Assembly: GCA_033977485.1 (NCBI GenBank)
Contig: CM066993.1
Location: 26,278,001 to 26,342,000, forward strand
Source of the DNA: Hydrangea macrophylla
Lineage: Eukaryota > Streptophyta > Magnoliopsida > Cornales > Hydrangeaceae
Direction of reading: 5' to 3'
Length of the DNA stretch: 64,000 nucleotides
The notes beneath the pieces are model-generated. The model ran no database searches. It was not told where the DNA came from and was given only the letters and a program-made list of their open reading frames with translations. Numbering within the stretch: position 1 is the stretch's first letter; each line of letters opens with the position of its first letter. A program made the translations under genes and the position numbers. Below are positions 1-9,997 of the stretch, piece after piece.

Positions 1-579
1 GTTCTCTACTGGGGAGATCCTATGATTCTGAGAGATGCACGAATTCTGTATACCTTGACAATATCTGGAAATTCTCTGCTTGAGGAGATATCTGAGGTTT
101 CTGGGACGCGAGCACATATTCTGGAGGCCCTGCTGATTCTTTCTGAGACTCATATTGGTGCTTCGACCAACGCAATCATTCTTGCAACACGTCAGGCTTA
201 CTCTAACCCTTTCTGAACATCTCGCATTCTGACCCATCTTCTGAAAGTCCTTTCTGGATGTAATTCTCAAGCGACAGTAGACTCAAATGTCCATTTTCTA
301 AGACAACTCATAATCAATCCCAAAACGACGGGAGTTTGCCGTTTCTCGGCCACTTTCAGGCTGCGGTGCCTTTGATTCTTCTCATCTGGGGGACTTTTTT
401 CAATTCTTGAATGGATTTTTACCAAGATTCAAATCTCCAGAGGTCCTCTAGACCAATTCCAACAAGTTTTAAGCACTCTCAAGGCTTATATATCAAAAAT
501 GGACCAATCCGGGATCAAATCAAGAGTTCCGGGGGTCAAAACGCGAATATAGAGCAAAATGGGGAAATGGCAGGAAGTG
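1..579. other. TatA distal spacer upstream of the PMD gene; no gene seen
   Basis: This stretch has no convincing coding frame; the open frame at 22-216 is short and unsupported. The words ATTCTG and TTCTGA recur through the first 250 bases, giving a weakly repetitive look. It does not match the TatA 5' LTR beyond short words such as ATTCTGAGAGATG, so I do not call it LTR. It is probably element spacer between the PMD promoter and the missing 3' LTR. Confidence 0.4.
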
Positions 580-650
580 AATAGTAAATGGCGGTTCCCC
601 ACACCCCCTTGGGAACCGCCAGCCGCAACTTTGGGGTTTTAAACCCATTT
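580..650 (+). promoter_or_regulatory. Probable promoter of the PMD gene, resembling LTR U3 sequence
   Basis: About 230-290 bases upstream of the PMD start codon lies AATAGTAAATGGCGGTT (580-596), followed by a perfect 10-bp inverted repeat, GGCGGTTCCC with GGGAACCGCC (590-599 and 611-620), and then a TATA-like TTTTAAAC (637-644). The first 16 bases of this module also occur in the TatA LTR on the minus strand (15183-15168), upstream of that LTR's own TATA box. Relative to each transcription direction the module therefore has the same orientation. Promoter function is inferred. Confidence 0.45.
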
Positions 651-874
651 TCTTCTTTGTTCTTCATTCATTTCTTCTTCAATGCATCACCTCTACCTTC
701 TAAGGTGCTCAAATCTTGCAATTTCTTGATGTTTTGAGTGATTTCTTGCATTAAAACTTCCAAAAACTTTGTTGATTTCATCAACTCCTCCCTATTCTAG
801 GGGATTCAAGTACCAAGGTTTTTACTATTCATCATCTTCAACCTCTTATCTTCAAGCTTCAAGCATCAACAACC

Positions 875-3002
875 ATGAGTTCCCATGGACAAGGTGAAAG
901 TTCTAGAACACGTAGAAGCCAATTTCAAGCTAGTGGAGCTTCATCAACTCAAACCATGGAGTATGCAACCATGAAAAATCCACTAAATCATATCTCTAGG
1001 AGGGCCTTTCGTCAAGAGGTAACCCATTCTTTAATTACTCCTTTGTTTCACATCTTCATACGTGTCTCTTTATTCTTGCGATTCCTTAGAAATCATCCTT
1101 TTTCTTTTTAGAATGTGGTTGGTCATCTTAGAGGTCATGGTAGCCATGGAAAATGCCTTGAATGGTTTAATGAATTGTCGGAGTCGCGTCCCCAAGTAGT
1201 AGCCAATATCAAGCAAGCGGGCTTTGGGTCGTTTGTAACCTTATTGGAGAGATCGACTAATGATTTGGCCATGATTCAAGCTCTTGCTGAAAGGTGGTGG
1301 GATTCCACAAATACTTTTCACATGCCTTTTGGGGAGATAACCATGACCCCTCTTGATTTTGCAATGATAACCGGCATCTCATTTGGCGGGCATCGTCTTG
1401 CCTTTGCAAAGAACATCCATAGACATCCTACTATCATTGAGCGTCTCCTAGGCATCATCCCATCCCAGAGAGATCTTCACGGATCGAGCGTAGGCATCAC
1501 ATGGTTCATCAACAACTTCAGGCCTTCTGAAAGAGCGGCTCAATTTACCGATATGCAGCTTACCCGTGCTTTCATCTTGTATTTGCTTGGTTGCTCTCTT
1601 CTTTCTACTCGAGCTGAGCGGATTACATTGAATATGCTTGATAGTCTTCGAAATCTTGAGGAGATTGCAGATTTTGATTGGGGCTCTGCTGGTTTAGCCA
1701 TTCTGTATAGTCATATGGGGGAGCATTCTCGAGGCAAATCCCCTGGATTCGGCGGATTCTGGAGAGCTTGGGAGGTACTGAAAATATTTTCATTTCCAGT
1801 TTTTATCATTTGATGTTCTGCTGTTTTGACCACCGCTTTATTTTCTCTTGTAGGTGTGGGCCTTTGAGTATTTCTCCATGACGGCTCCATCATTCCGGGA
1901 GGAAGAGATTCATATTTTTCCACGGGCTTTGAAGTGGCGTCGCCAAGCCGTAGGTACCAAGAATGATGCTCATAATGTTATTTCTTGCCGGGATTTTCTT
2001 ACCCGTCTCAGATTCACCCAAGTTAACTGGCATCCTTGGGTGACAAATGGAGATGTGACTGAGATTGGCTTAGCTAGACAGATGACTGGAGAGAGGATTC
2101 TTCTTGAGGGTCCCTCTGTTCTTGAGTGGTATCTTGGAGAGAGAGTAGCTCCTCAGACTGATTTGGAGGATCGTCTCTTAGTGCCACAGGATCCGCCTTC
2201 TTGTGTGAGGTCGGCGCAGAATTTGGAAGATGAAGATCTTATTAATGCTTTGAACGGAATTCCTTCAGCCTCTTTTACTCTGTTTGAGGAGAACTATGAC
2301 GTCTTCAGGGTTACTCATCTGATGCCTAATTTCCCGCTCTCGGATGACCCGCAGGTATTTCACGACTTCTTCATTTCTGATCGAATGCTTGCTTTATCTT
2401 ATTTCTCATCATCATTTGCAGGGGAGTTCTTTTGTGGATGGCCCTGGTCGACCTCTACCTCTCATTCCTCCTTGTGATTGGCGAGCCTCGACCATGCTGC
2501 GCGGAGTTATATCTTCTGTAGAGATCCCCCGTGATCTTGTAGAGCCTCAGCTAGTTTCAGAACAACATGAGTCCGTTCCCCGAGCCGTTTTCAATGAAGA
2601 GCGAGCTTATGCACAGAATCTGAGGGCTTGGAGCCTTGCTCGTGAGGGACATGTAAGTAATTTCTGAACTCATTACCTCTGATTCTTCTGATCTTTCTGA
2701 CCATATCTTTCTTCTCTTTGCAGTGGGATGGCATGTGCCAGACTTACATAGACCGTGATGCGGCCCTGGTAAATTTCTTGACCTTTTCTTCTTATCTCAT
2801 TGCTTTTTCAAACCCCTATACTGATTCTTTTCTTCCACAGGTGGCTCAAGTTAGGCAGCTTCAATCACAGTTGGAGCGGATGAATGCAGGCCCTTCTGGT
2901 GGGGCTGGTGGGTCTAGGCGAAGGCGCCAAATTGAAGATGATGATAGCTCTACGGCCTCAGATATGCCTGCTCGGTACCCACGGGCTACTCGTCGTCGCT
3001 GA
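875..3002 (+). CDS. Plant mobile domain (PMD) protein, six exons, antisense inside TatA
   Basis: I propose exons at 875-1018, 1112-1774, 1854-2354, 2422-2652, 2724-2768 and 2841-3002. All five introns (67-93 nt) begin with GT and end with AG after a pyrimidine tract, all are phase 0, and the joined frame has no stop: 581 codons plus TGA. Residues about 49-440 look like the aminotransferase-like plant mobile domain, with the typical RWWDSTNTFHMPFGE segment, a following TMTPLDFAMITGISF segment, and FWRAWEVW across the exon 2/3 junction. The C-terminus is a short helical stretch (VAQVRQLQSQLERM) and an Arg-rich tail. PMD proteins in host genomes (MAIN/MAIL families) act in the nucleus in silencing and genome stability, and PMD copies are known in plant transposons. 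Here the gene runs opposite to gag-pol, so its introns would not be spliced from genomic retroelement RNA. Domain assignment is confident; activity is not shown. Confidence 0.82.
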
Positions 3003-3523
3003 TGATGATCATATGCACCCATGACTATCTTTCTGTTTTTCTTGCTTTCTGTGCTGAGACTGATGTTGATGTATTCTGTCTGAGACTTGATGGGCTTGTA
3101 CTCTTGACTTTGCTTGATGCTGTTTTATGCTATCCTTCTGTTTCGCTTTGCATCCCTTGTCACGAGACTGATTTGATTGACACTTTGCACACTGACACAC
3201 AGGACTCGATTTTACAGGGAAAGGAAATTTCTGACGATTCCTCTTTCTCGACAATGTCTTTTGACTTGGATATTTGAATTTTCTAAGGATTTGCATATTT
3301 TGAAAATGAGATTTTATCTTGTAGCAGGATATTGTGTTGGCTTTGCATGTAATCTTGAAGCTTTTGAAAATTTTCCACATAATGTTTCAGTCTTGACATT
3401 AGATTCACATCTTTAGATTGCTAAAAAAACTTTTCAACTTAATATCAAGAATTACCAGATTTTTCACTTAGGTGCTTTAATTCTGATAGCCAAGTGATCC
3501 AGAGAGGACAGGTAGCGAGGTAT
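3003..3523. other. PMD 3' flank and TatA spacer; no gene seen
   Basis: This is the downstream flank of the PMD gene on the plus strand and the upstream flank of the hairpin motifs on the minus strand. It is T-rich on the plus strand and holds only short unsupported frames on both strands (for example 3002-3277 plus and 3009-3380 minus), which overlap each other. I see no clear AATAAA polyadenylation signal close to the stop. Confidence 0.4.
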
Positions 3524-3646
3524 GGGCAAACGACAGTTTGCCCCTAGTTGACAGAGATAAATGGAAGTTTGGGCAAACGCAGTTTGCCCCTAGTGTGGCA
3601 GTGATATCTTGAGGCTTTGGGCAAACTTGAAAGTTTGCCCCTAGTT
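3524..3646 (-). repeat. Three inverted repeats carrying polypurine-tract-like sequence
   Basis: Three copies of GTTTGCCCCTAG lie at 3536-3547, 3582-3593 and 3633-3644. On the element's sense strand they read CTAGGGGCAAAC, close to the real polypurine tract of the related TatD (GAGGGGCAAAC next to its 3' LTR). Each copy is preceded by its own reverse complement GGGCAAAC at short distance, giving perfect 8- to 10-bp inverted repeats with loops of 4, 3 and 2 nt. They sit between the pol stop codon and the PMD gene. The same motif recurs four times in TatD. Confidence 0.75.
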
Positions 3647-3680
3647 TGCAAGGTTCAGGGATCGAGAGCCAGGAAAGCTC

Positions 3681-3825
3681 GCCTACTTATCCCCAAGTGG
3701 GAATCAGATCCAAAGTAGTTCGGCCAGGTCTTGAAAGAAAGTATGGTTGAGGGTTTCAGGAGCAGTGACCGAACCGAGCAGGTTGCCTACATATCCCCAA
3801 GTGGGAATCAGGTCAAGTGTAGTTC
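3681..3825 (-). repeat. Two copies of the Tat bulged double-hairpin motif
   Basis: Copies lie at 3681-3721 and 3785-3825. In the sense (minus) direction each has an outer stem that starts after GAA, a conserved bulge containing GAUCUGA or GACCUGA, an inner stem UUCCC/GGGGA closed by the loop ACUU, and the return of the outer stem ending in GUAGG. The outer stems are CUACUU/AAGUAG and CUACAC/AUGUAG, which differ from the CUACG/CGUAG of the TatD copies by paired changes. They lie 150-200 bases downstream of the pol stop. Confidence 0.75.
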
Positions 3826-3874
3826 CTCGAATGCTGGAGGTTTTGAAAGAACAGGTTTTGAAAGAAAAAGGCTT

Positions 3875-6800
3875 TTAAGCATAGTATCTCTTGAGACGGT
3901 CAATGTTGATTGGCTGATTGAACTCAACTCCATCTAGATCCATCAGGTATGCCGCTCCTCCAGAGAGAAGCTTCTTGATTACGTATGGGCCAACCCAATT
4001 TGGCTTGAATTTCCCTCTAGGATCGAAAACGGGTGCTTTTAAGGCTTTAAGCACAAGGTCGCCTTCCTCAAGTTTTCTTGGACGGACCTTCTTGTTGAAT
4101 GCTCGAGCTATTCTTCTCTGATACACATGCACATGATCAATTGCGGCCAACCTTTTCTCATCAAGTAACATTAGCTCCTCATATCTATCTCTTAGCCAAT
4201 CAAATTCTGGAATCTCGGATTCTGCCACAACTCTCAAAGATGGTAGTTCTATTTCAACTGGGAGTATTGCTTCCATTCCGTAAGCCAATGAATAAGGAGT
4301 GGCTCCTGTAGATGTTCGGATAGATGTTCTGTATCCCCACAGTGCATACGGTAACTTCTCATGCCAATCTCGGTATGTATCAGTCATCTTTCTTAGGATC
4401 GTCTTCAAATTCTTATTAGCTGCTTCAACTGCCCCATTTGTTTGTGGCCTATACGGCGCTGACATGTGGTGCATGATCTTGTATTCTTCTAGTAGATCCA
4501 AAACCTCTTTCTGGAAGTGACTGCCATGATCGGATATCAACTCATGAGGGACCCCGTATCGGCAGATTATATTTCTTCTGATAAATCTGGCCACATCTTT
4601 AGCCTTCAATGTCGCATAAGACTCTGCTTCCACCCATTTTGTGAAATAATCAATTGCTACCAGGATGTATTGATGCCCATTAAACGCCTTCGGGGTTACT
4701 TCTCCAATAACATCTATTCCCCAAACTGAGAATGGCCAAGGGGTAGTCATGTTGTATAGCAGTGACGGCGGCACATGCTTCATATTGGCATGGATCTGAC
4801 ATTTGTGACATTTTCTGACATATTCATAGCAGTCCTTGTCCATAGTAGTCCAATAATATCCTTGTCGGATGATCTTCTTAGCTAACATGTGTCCACTCAT
4901 ATGAGGACCACACACCCCTTCGTGAATTTGCTCCATCATCTTTCTCGCACTGTTTCCATACAGACATGTCAAGTTGAATCCATTGTGAGATCTCTTCAAT
5001 AGATTTCCGCCACAAATCATGAATTGAGCCGAGAATCTTCTTATGGCTCTCTTGTCTTTCTCAGAGGCGCCTTCCGGATATTCCCCATTTTCAATGAAGT
5101 TCCACACGTCGGTGTACCACGGAAGTTCTTCTGCTTCTTCTATTTCCCCAATCATCTCATAAGACGGCTTTTCCCTTTGTTCAATCATCAAAGGAGTTAG
5201 CTTTATCCCCACAGGAATCTCAATCATTGACGCTAAAGTAGCCAAAGAGTCTGCTAGCTGATTTTCTTCTCGAGGCAGGTAGAAGAACGTGATATGCAAG
5301 AAACGAGTTCGTAAAGAATCAAGATACTCATGATAGGGTTTTAACTTTTCTTCCTTGACTTTCCAATCTCCTCGAACTTGGGATATGATCAAATTGGAAT
5401 CCCCGAATACATCAAGTTTCCTTACCTCCAAAGTCAATGCGGCTTCTAGCCCCAAAATACAAGCTTCATACTCAGCAGTGTTGTTGGTGGAAGTGTACTT
5501 CAGCTTAATAGAAAACGGGGTATGTGCTCCTTCAGGGGATACAAGGATGATCCCCACTCCATATCCTTTCTGGTTTGCAGCTCCATCAAAATACATTTTC
5601 CACACATCTTCTTTTAATTCCATCAATCCTTCGTCAGGGAACATGAACTCTCCTTCGTTTTCCAGATTTATCAGATGTTCTGCTAAATGTTCTGCGACAG
5701 CCCTTCCTTTAACAGATTTACTCGTAGCATGTATCAAGTCAAACTCAGATAGCATCAATGTCCATCGGGAGATTCTTCCGGTCAATGCTGGTTTTTCAAA
5801 TAGGTACTTCAAAGGATCCATTCGGGAGATTAAAACAACAGGGAAGGCCAACATATAATGCCTCAGACGACGAGTGGCCCAAACCAAAGCCCAACATGTC
5901 TTTTCTAACGGAGAATACTTCAATTCGTATCCAGTCATCCTTTTACTTAAGTAGTAAATGGCTTTCTCTGTACGCCCTTCATCTCCTTCTTGGGCTAACA
6001 TGCATCCCATAGCATTCTCTGACACGGATAAGTACAACAGCAAAGGCTTCCCTGACTTCGGGGGTGAAAGAACCGGTGGGTTTGATAAATAAGCCTTGAT
6101 CTTGTCAAAAGCTTCTTGACATTGATTATCCCATTCGAATTTCTTCCCTTTTCTCAACAAGCTAAAAAGCGGATCGCAAGTAGCAGTGAGCTTAGATATG
6201 AAGCGACTGATGAATTGGATTCTTCCCAGAAATCCTCTTACTTCCTTTTCATTTGTCGGAGACGGCATATCCATAATAGCCTTGATCTTTGTGGGGTCAA
6301 CCTCAATTCCTCTCTGTGTGATGAGAAATCCCAGCAGCTTTCCGGTGGTAACTCCAAAAGTACACTTCTGTGGATTCAATCTCATTCTGTATTTCCTTAA
6401 TCTTTCAAAGAACTTGGCGAGTGCTGTTAAATGCCCACTTCTTTCTTTGGACTTAACAATCATATCATCCACATAAACTTCTACCTCTTTATGGATCATG
6501 TCATGTAACAAAGTAGTAGCAGCTCTCTGATAGGTTGCGCCAGCATTCTTTAACCCAAATGGCATCACTCGGTAGCAATACGTCCCCCAGTGAGTTGTGA
6601 ATGTAGTCTTTTCTCTGTCTTCGGGTGCCATTAAAATCTGATTGTACCCTGAGAAACCATCCATGAATGATAACAACTCATGCCCCGCGGTGCTATCTAC
6701 CAGAACATCTATGTGTGGAAGCGGAAAATCATCCTTAGGACTAGCCTTGTTTAGATCTCTGAAGTCAACACATACACGGATCCTTCCATCCTTCTTTGGC

Positions 6801-9800
6801 ACAGGAACTATATTGGCTATCCATTCCGGATATTGGGTTACCATCAGGAATCCAGCTTTCAATTGTTTCTCAACTTCTTCTTTGATCTTCAAAGTCCATT
6901 CGGGTCTCATGCGTCTCAACTTTTGCTTAACAGGTTTTGAATTTGGAAAGAGAGGGATGTGGTGTTGGACAATCTCTGGATCGATGCCTGGCATATCTTG
7001 GTAGGACCAAGCGAAAACATCTTTAAATTCTTTTAATAAGTTGATTAGTTCATTGCTTTCTTGTGAAGTGAGCGTGGTGCCAATATGAACATTTTGTGGA
7101 TTATCTTCATTATCCAAGTTTATTAGCAAAGTTTCTTCAATAATCTTGCATGCAGATTCATTTTCATTTTCAATTAATCTTTGCAAATCCTCAGAAATTT
7201 CAAAATCAAGATCATCAGACACAGAAGAGTAAGCAAAATCCTCGTTCATTTCATTAACATTTTTGGGTACATCAAAAGCAAAAGCAGACTCAACATCATG
7301 GCTCATATTGGCCTTTACAGACTTCCGGGGAAATGGGGGAGGGGATTTGTTGACTTCCGATTCTATCACCCAATTGTTCAGAGCTCCCTCTATTGGCTTG
7401 ATTTCTTTCACATTTCCCAGTGCTTCTTCGGCATCCATCAGCATGTTCAGCTCTTCATCCATTAGCATGTTCAAATCATCACTTGTCATCAGCTCAGCCC
7501 AGTCCTTCCTTTCTTTCTTGATAGGCGGAGTATACAAGAACGGATCCTCATAGTCGGAGAACTCATGTTTGAAGAAAATCTCAAATCCAGGCTTAATGTT
7601 CTTGGTAGCCGGATCATACCATGGTTCAGGGAACCCACAGAAGGGAAAGTCATCGCCTTCTTTCACGAAGTATCCATTCAGGATTCTTGGCCCAGAAACA
7701 ACCATCGGCCCTTTTCCTTTTGTCATCTTCTTCTTATCTTCTTCAGTCAATTGATACCCAAGCCCAGATTTATCTTTCTGTTCGTGGAAGTTCGGTGGTT
7801 CAGTTATTCCTTGTTGACGACGACCTAGTCCCATTCCAGGAAAATAGTTCATCTTCCGCACCATATGAGCCACTTTAGGATTGGCATACTGGTCAAAGTA
7901 CAATGGCATGACTTCAGGGATCCAATTCTGTCCCACTTCTTCTTGTAGATCTTTGGCAACCGGGTTTCCCTTCTCGAACATCTTTCTATATTCGCGTCCG
8001 GTGATGAACGGCTTCTTTTTCTTGATCGGAGTGATTTCTTCGCCCCAGACAGATGCATCAGGAAGTTTCTTCTCATAGCTGAGTCGATCCCAAACGGATT
8101 TCTTTTTCTTAGCTCCTTCATTTATCATTCCCACAAAGTTGAATCCTCCTAATTCATTTTCTTCTTCCGGTGTTTGGACTTCTAGCACAGGACCATGGCT
8201 TGTCCCTTCTTCTTTGATCCAGCTATCCCCAAAGATTGTTACCACATCCTCTTTCCAGATGAACTTGACTTTCTGGTGGAGAGTGGAGGCGACTGCATCA
8301 TTCACATGTAACCACGGACGTCCCAATAGCAGATTAAAGCTAGCCGGAATATCAATCACTTGGAAATCAGCTTCTTTGTTTAATGGCCCGACTTCAATTT
8401 TCAACTTAATCATTCCCACAATGGCCCTTTTGGTGTTATCATAGGCCCTCACAGTTTGTGTTGATGGCAAGAGTTCTGAAATAGACAACCCCATTCTGAG
8501 AGCTGTTTGGAGAGGACATACATTCAAGGCTGACCCATTATCTACCAAGCAGACCGGTACTCTATTCCCCAGGCAATGTACAGTGATGTAGAGAGCTCTG
8601 TTGTGGTGTGCCCCTTCCGGCGGTAAATCTTCATCTGTGAATGTGATTACAGGCTTACAAGGCTTTGAAGAGATCATGTTTACTAGATCTTCGGGAGTAG
8701 TATTGACAGAAACATCCAAACGATTGAGAGTATCGAGCATGGCCTGCCTGTGTTTGTGAGAGGTCATAAGTAATCCCCATACTGAGATCCAAGCTTGTGT
8801 TTTCTTCAATTGCTTTAGGATTTCATCTTCTTCTTCGCTCACGGCTCCTTTACCAGCCTCTTTTGCTTTGACGACTTCTTTCTCATTCCATGTTTCTTTT
8901 CCACGATTTTCTAACTCATGAGGCTTGAAATGACGTCCGGAACGGGTCAAGTGGTTTGCTTCATTGGTGATCCAGATAGACTCAAGTTCTTTGGCTAACT
9001 TTTCGGTGCCAACAGTGATTTTCCAAACAGAATCATCGGGGATTATGGTATTATTAACGGAATCATCCTCATCATCATACCACCAATCTTCTTCTTCTTC
9101 CATCATTGCAATAAGATCGTCATCTTTGATTTCAAGGTTCTCGACAGGCTTTAGCAATTCTTCTATCGGCTCAGTGCTTTGTTTCTCGGTGACTGCTTCT
9201 ATGGGCTTTTCTTCCTCATACCAGATCGAGTCGTCGGTGATGGCATTGGGATCCCACCATTCAATTGTAAGATTTCCGTTGGCTATTTCTTCTTCAAAAG
9301 CCAGTGCTTCTTCGACCCATTCTTCCTCTTCCATATTCCTCAAGATGCAAATTGCAGCGTCTTCCGGAAGTTGAACATCCATAGCTGGTTGATTCGAGGA
9401 TGTGATGTAGATCTTTGGGTTATAAATCTGAGATCCTTCTTCTACAAAGTTAACATTTGGCATGTTCCCCTTATGATTAGGGAGAGGATTCTTCTGAACA
9501 TTTGGCTGAGAGGGAGGAGGGGAGATGACCCCTTTTTCAATCAAGTCTTCAATTTCATGGCGAAGTCTCCAGCATCTATCTGTGCTATGTCCACGGCCTT
9601 GATGAAAGTCACAAAAGAACTCTGTTTTGAAACCCGGTGGAAGTGGATTTGGCTCTGGTTTAGGTTCCAATTTCTGCAAGTACCCTTTTTCTATCATTCT
9701 TTCAAGTGCGGTGCTTAGTGGCATCCCCAAGTCGGAAAATTCTCTTTTCTCTCTCGACTGTTTCTGATTTTGACTTCCTCTTGCATTAGCCATACTTCGA

Positions 9801-9997
9801 CGCTCTTTCTGAAAAGGCTGAGGAGATAGTGTGTTGACGTCAGCAGACTGATGATAGACTGGCCTTTCTGTCTTTCTGTATCGATTGCTCGTGCTTTCTT
9901 TCTTGATCTTTCCATCTCTAATGGCATCTTCTATCAAAGTTCCCACATCAAACAGCTGTTCGAAACTCACAATGGACTGAAATTCTAGCCTTTCCAA
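3875..9997 (-). CDS. Tat-lineage polyprotein: gag C-terminus, protease, RT, RNase H, aRNase H, integrase
   Basis: A single open frame of 2040 codons continues the gag frame after one TAA; its first codon is TTG, so it has no start of its own. In order: a zinc-knuckle-like segment FCDFHQGRGHSTDRCWRLRH (about 128-147); acidic linker; aspartic protease with LVDNGSALNVCP (about 484-495); a G-patch-like MGLGRRQQGI (about 722-731); reverse transcriptase with YVDD at 1175-1178; a first RNase H (about 1310-1430) whose usual catalytic Asp positions are changed (LYLSVSENA); an archaeal-like RNase H (about 1466-1595) with D1471, E1509, D1533 and D1583 all present; and integrase with an HHCC region (H1692/H1699, C1730/C1733), D1762, D1823 and E1858, ending in a GPYVI motif near 2003. 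All domains look full length and catalytically plausible. It would make the enzymes for reverse transcription and integration if translated. Confidence 0.93.
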   Translation of the reverse strand: MERLEFQSIVSFEQLFDVGTLIEDAIRDGKIKKESTSNRYRKTERPVYHQSADVNTLSPQPFQKERRSMANARGSQNQKQSREKREFSDLGMPLSTALERMIEKGYLQKLEPKPEPNPLPPGFKTEFFCDFHQGRGHSTDRCWRLRHEIEDLIEKGVISPPPSQPNVQKNPLPNHKGNMPNVNFVEEGSQIYNPKIYITSSNQPAMDVQLPEDAAICILRNMEEEEWVEEALAFEEEIANGNLTIEWWDPNAITDDSIWYEEEKPIEAVTEKQSTEPIEELLKPVENLEIKDDDLIAMMEEEEDWWYDDEDDSVNNTIIPDDSVWKITVGTEKLAKELESIWITNEANHLTRSGRHFKPHELENRGKETWNEKEVVKAKEAGKGAVSEEEDEILKQLKKTQAWISVWGLLMTSHKHRQAMLDTLNRLDVSVNTTPEDLVNMISSKPCKPVITFTDEDLPPEGAHHNRALYITVHCLGNRVPVCLVDNGSALNVCPLQTALRMGLSISELLPSTQTVRAYDNTKRAIVGMIKLKIEVGPLNKEADFQVIDIPASFNLLLGRPWLHVNDAVASTLHQKVKFIWKEDVVTIFGDSWIKEEGTSHGPVLEVQTPEEENELGGFNFVGMINEGAKKKKSVWDRLSYEKKLPDASVWGEEITPIKKKKPFITGREYRKMFEKGNPVAKDLQEEVGQNWIPEVMPLYFDQYANPKVAHMVRKMNYFPGMGLGRRQQGITEPPNFHEQKDKSGLGYQLTEEDKKKMTKGKGPMVVSGPRILNGYFVKEGDDFPFCGFPEPWYDPATKNIKPGFEIFFKHEFSDYEDPFLYTPPIKKERKDWAELMTSDDLNMLMDEELNMLMDAEEALGNVKEIKPIEGALNNWVIESEVNKSPPPFPRKSVKANMSHDVESAFAFDVPKNVNEMNEDFAYSSVSDDLDFEISEDLQRLIENENESACKIIEETLLINLDNEDNPQNVHIGTTLTSQESNELINLLKEFKDVFAWSYQDMPGIDPEIVQHHIPLFPNSKPVKQKLRRMRPEWTLKIKEEVEKQLKAGFLMVTQYPEWIANIVPVPKKDGRIRVCVDFRDLNKASPKDDFPLPHIDVLVDSTAGHELLSFMDGFSGYNQILMAPEDREKTTFTTHWGTYCYRVMPFGLKNAGATYQRAATTLLHDMIHKEVEVYVDDMIVKSKERSGHLTALAKFFERLRKYRMRLNPQKCTFGVTTGKLLGFLITQRGIEVDPTKIKAIMDMPSPTNEKEVRGFLGRIQFISRFISKLTATCDPLFSLLRKGKKFEWDNQCQEAFDKIKAYLSNPPVLSPPKSGKPLLLYLSVSENAMGCMLAQEGDEGRTEKAIYYLSKRMTGYELKYSPLEKTCWALVWATRRLRHYMLAFPVVLISRMDPLKYLFEKPALTGRISRWTLMLSEFDLIHATSKSVKGRAVAEHLAEHLINLENEGEFMFPDEGLMELKEDVWKMYFDGAANQKGYGVGIILVSPEGAHTPFSIKLKYTSTNNTAEYEACILGLEAALTLEVRKLDVFGDSNLIISQVRGDWKVKEEKLKPYHEYLDSLRTRFLHITFFYLPREENQLADSLATLASMIEIPVGIKLTPLMIEQREKPSYEMIGEIEEAEELPWYTDVWNFIENGEYPEGASEKDKRAIRRFSAQFMICGGNLLKRSHNGFNLTCLYGNSARKMMEQIHEGVCGPHMSGHMLAKKIIRQGYYWTTMDKDCYEYVRKCHKCQIHANMKHVPPSLLYNMTTPWPFSVWGIDVIGEVTPKAFNGHQYILVAIDYFTKWVEAESYATLKAKDVARFIRRNIICRYGVPHELISDHGSHFQKEVLDLLEEYKIMHHMSAPYRPQTNGAVEAANKNLKTILRKMTDTYRDWHEKLPYALWGYRTSIRTSTGATPYSLAYGMEAILPVEIELPSLRVVAESEIPEFDWLRDRYEELMLLDEKRLAAIDHVHVYQRRIARAFNKKVRPRKLEEGDLVLKALKAPVFDPRGKFKPNWVGPYVIKKLLSGGAAYLMDLDGVEFNQPINIDRLKRYYA

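Noticed and set aside
1..300. Possible 3' LTR of TatA at the left edge
   Set aside because: Only short words are shared with the 5' LTR (for example ATTCTGAGAGATG); there is no continuous alignment or LTR end.
5355..9718. Many plus-strand frames of 60-180 codons opposite TatA pol
   Set aside because: They are antisense shadows of a frame with full retrotransposon domains; none shows a motif of its own.
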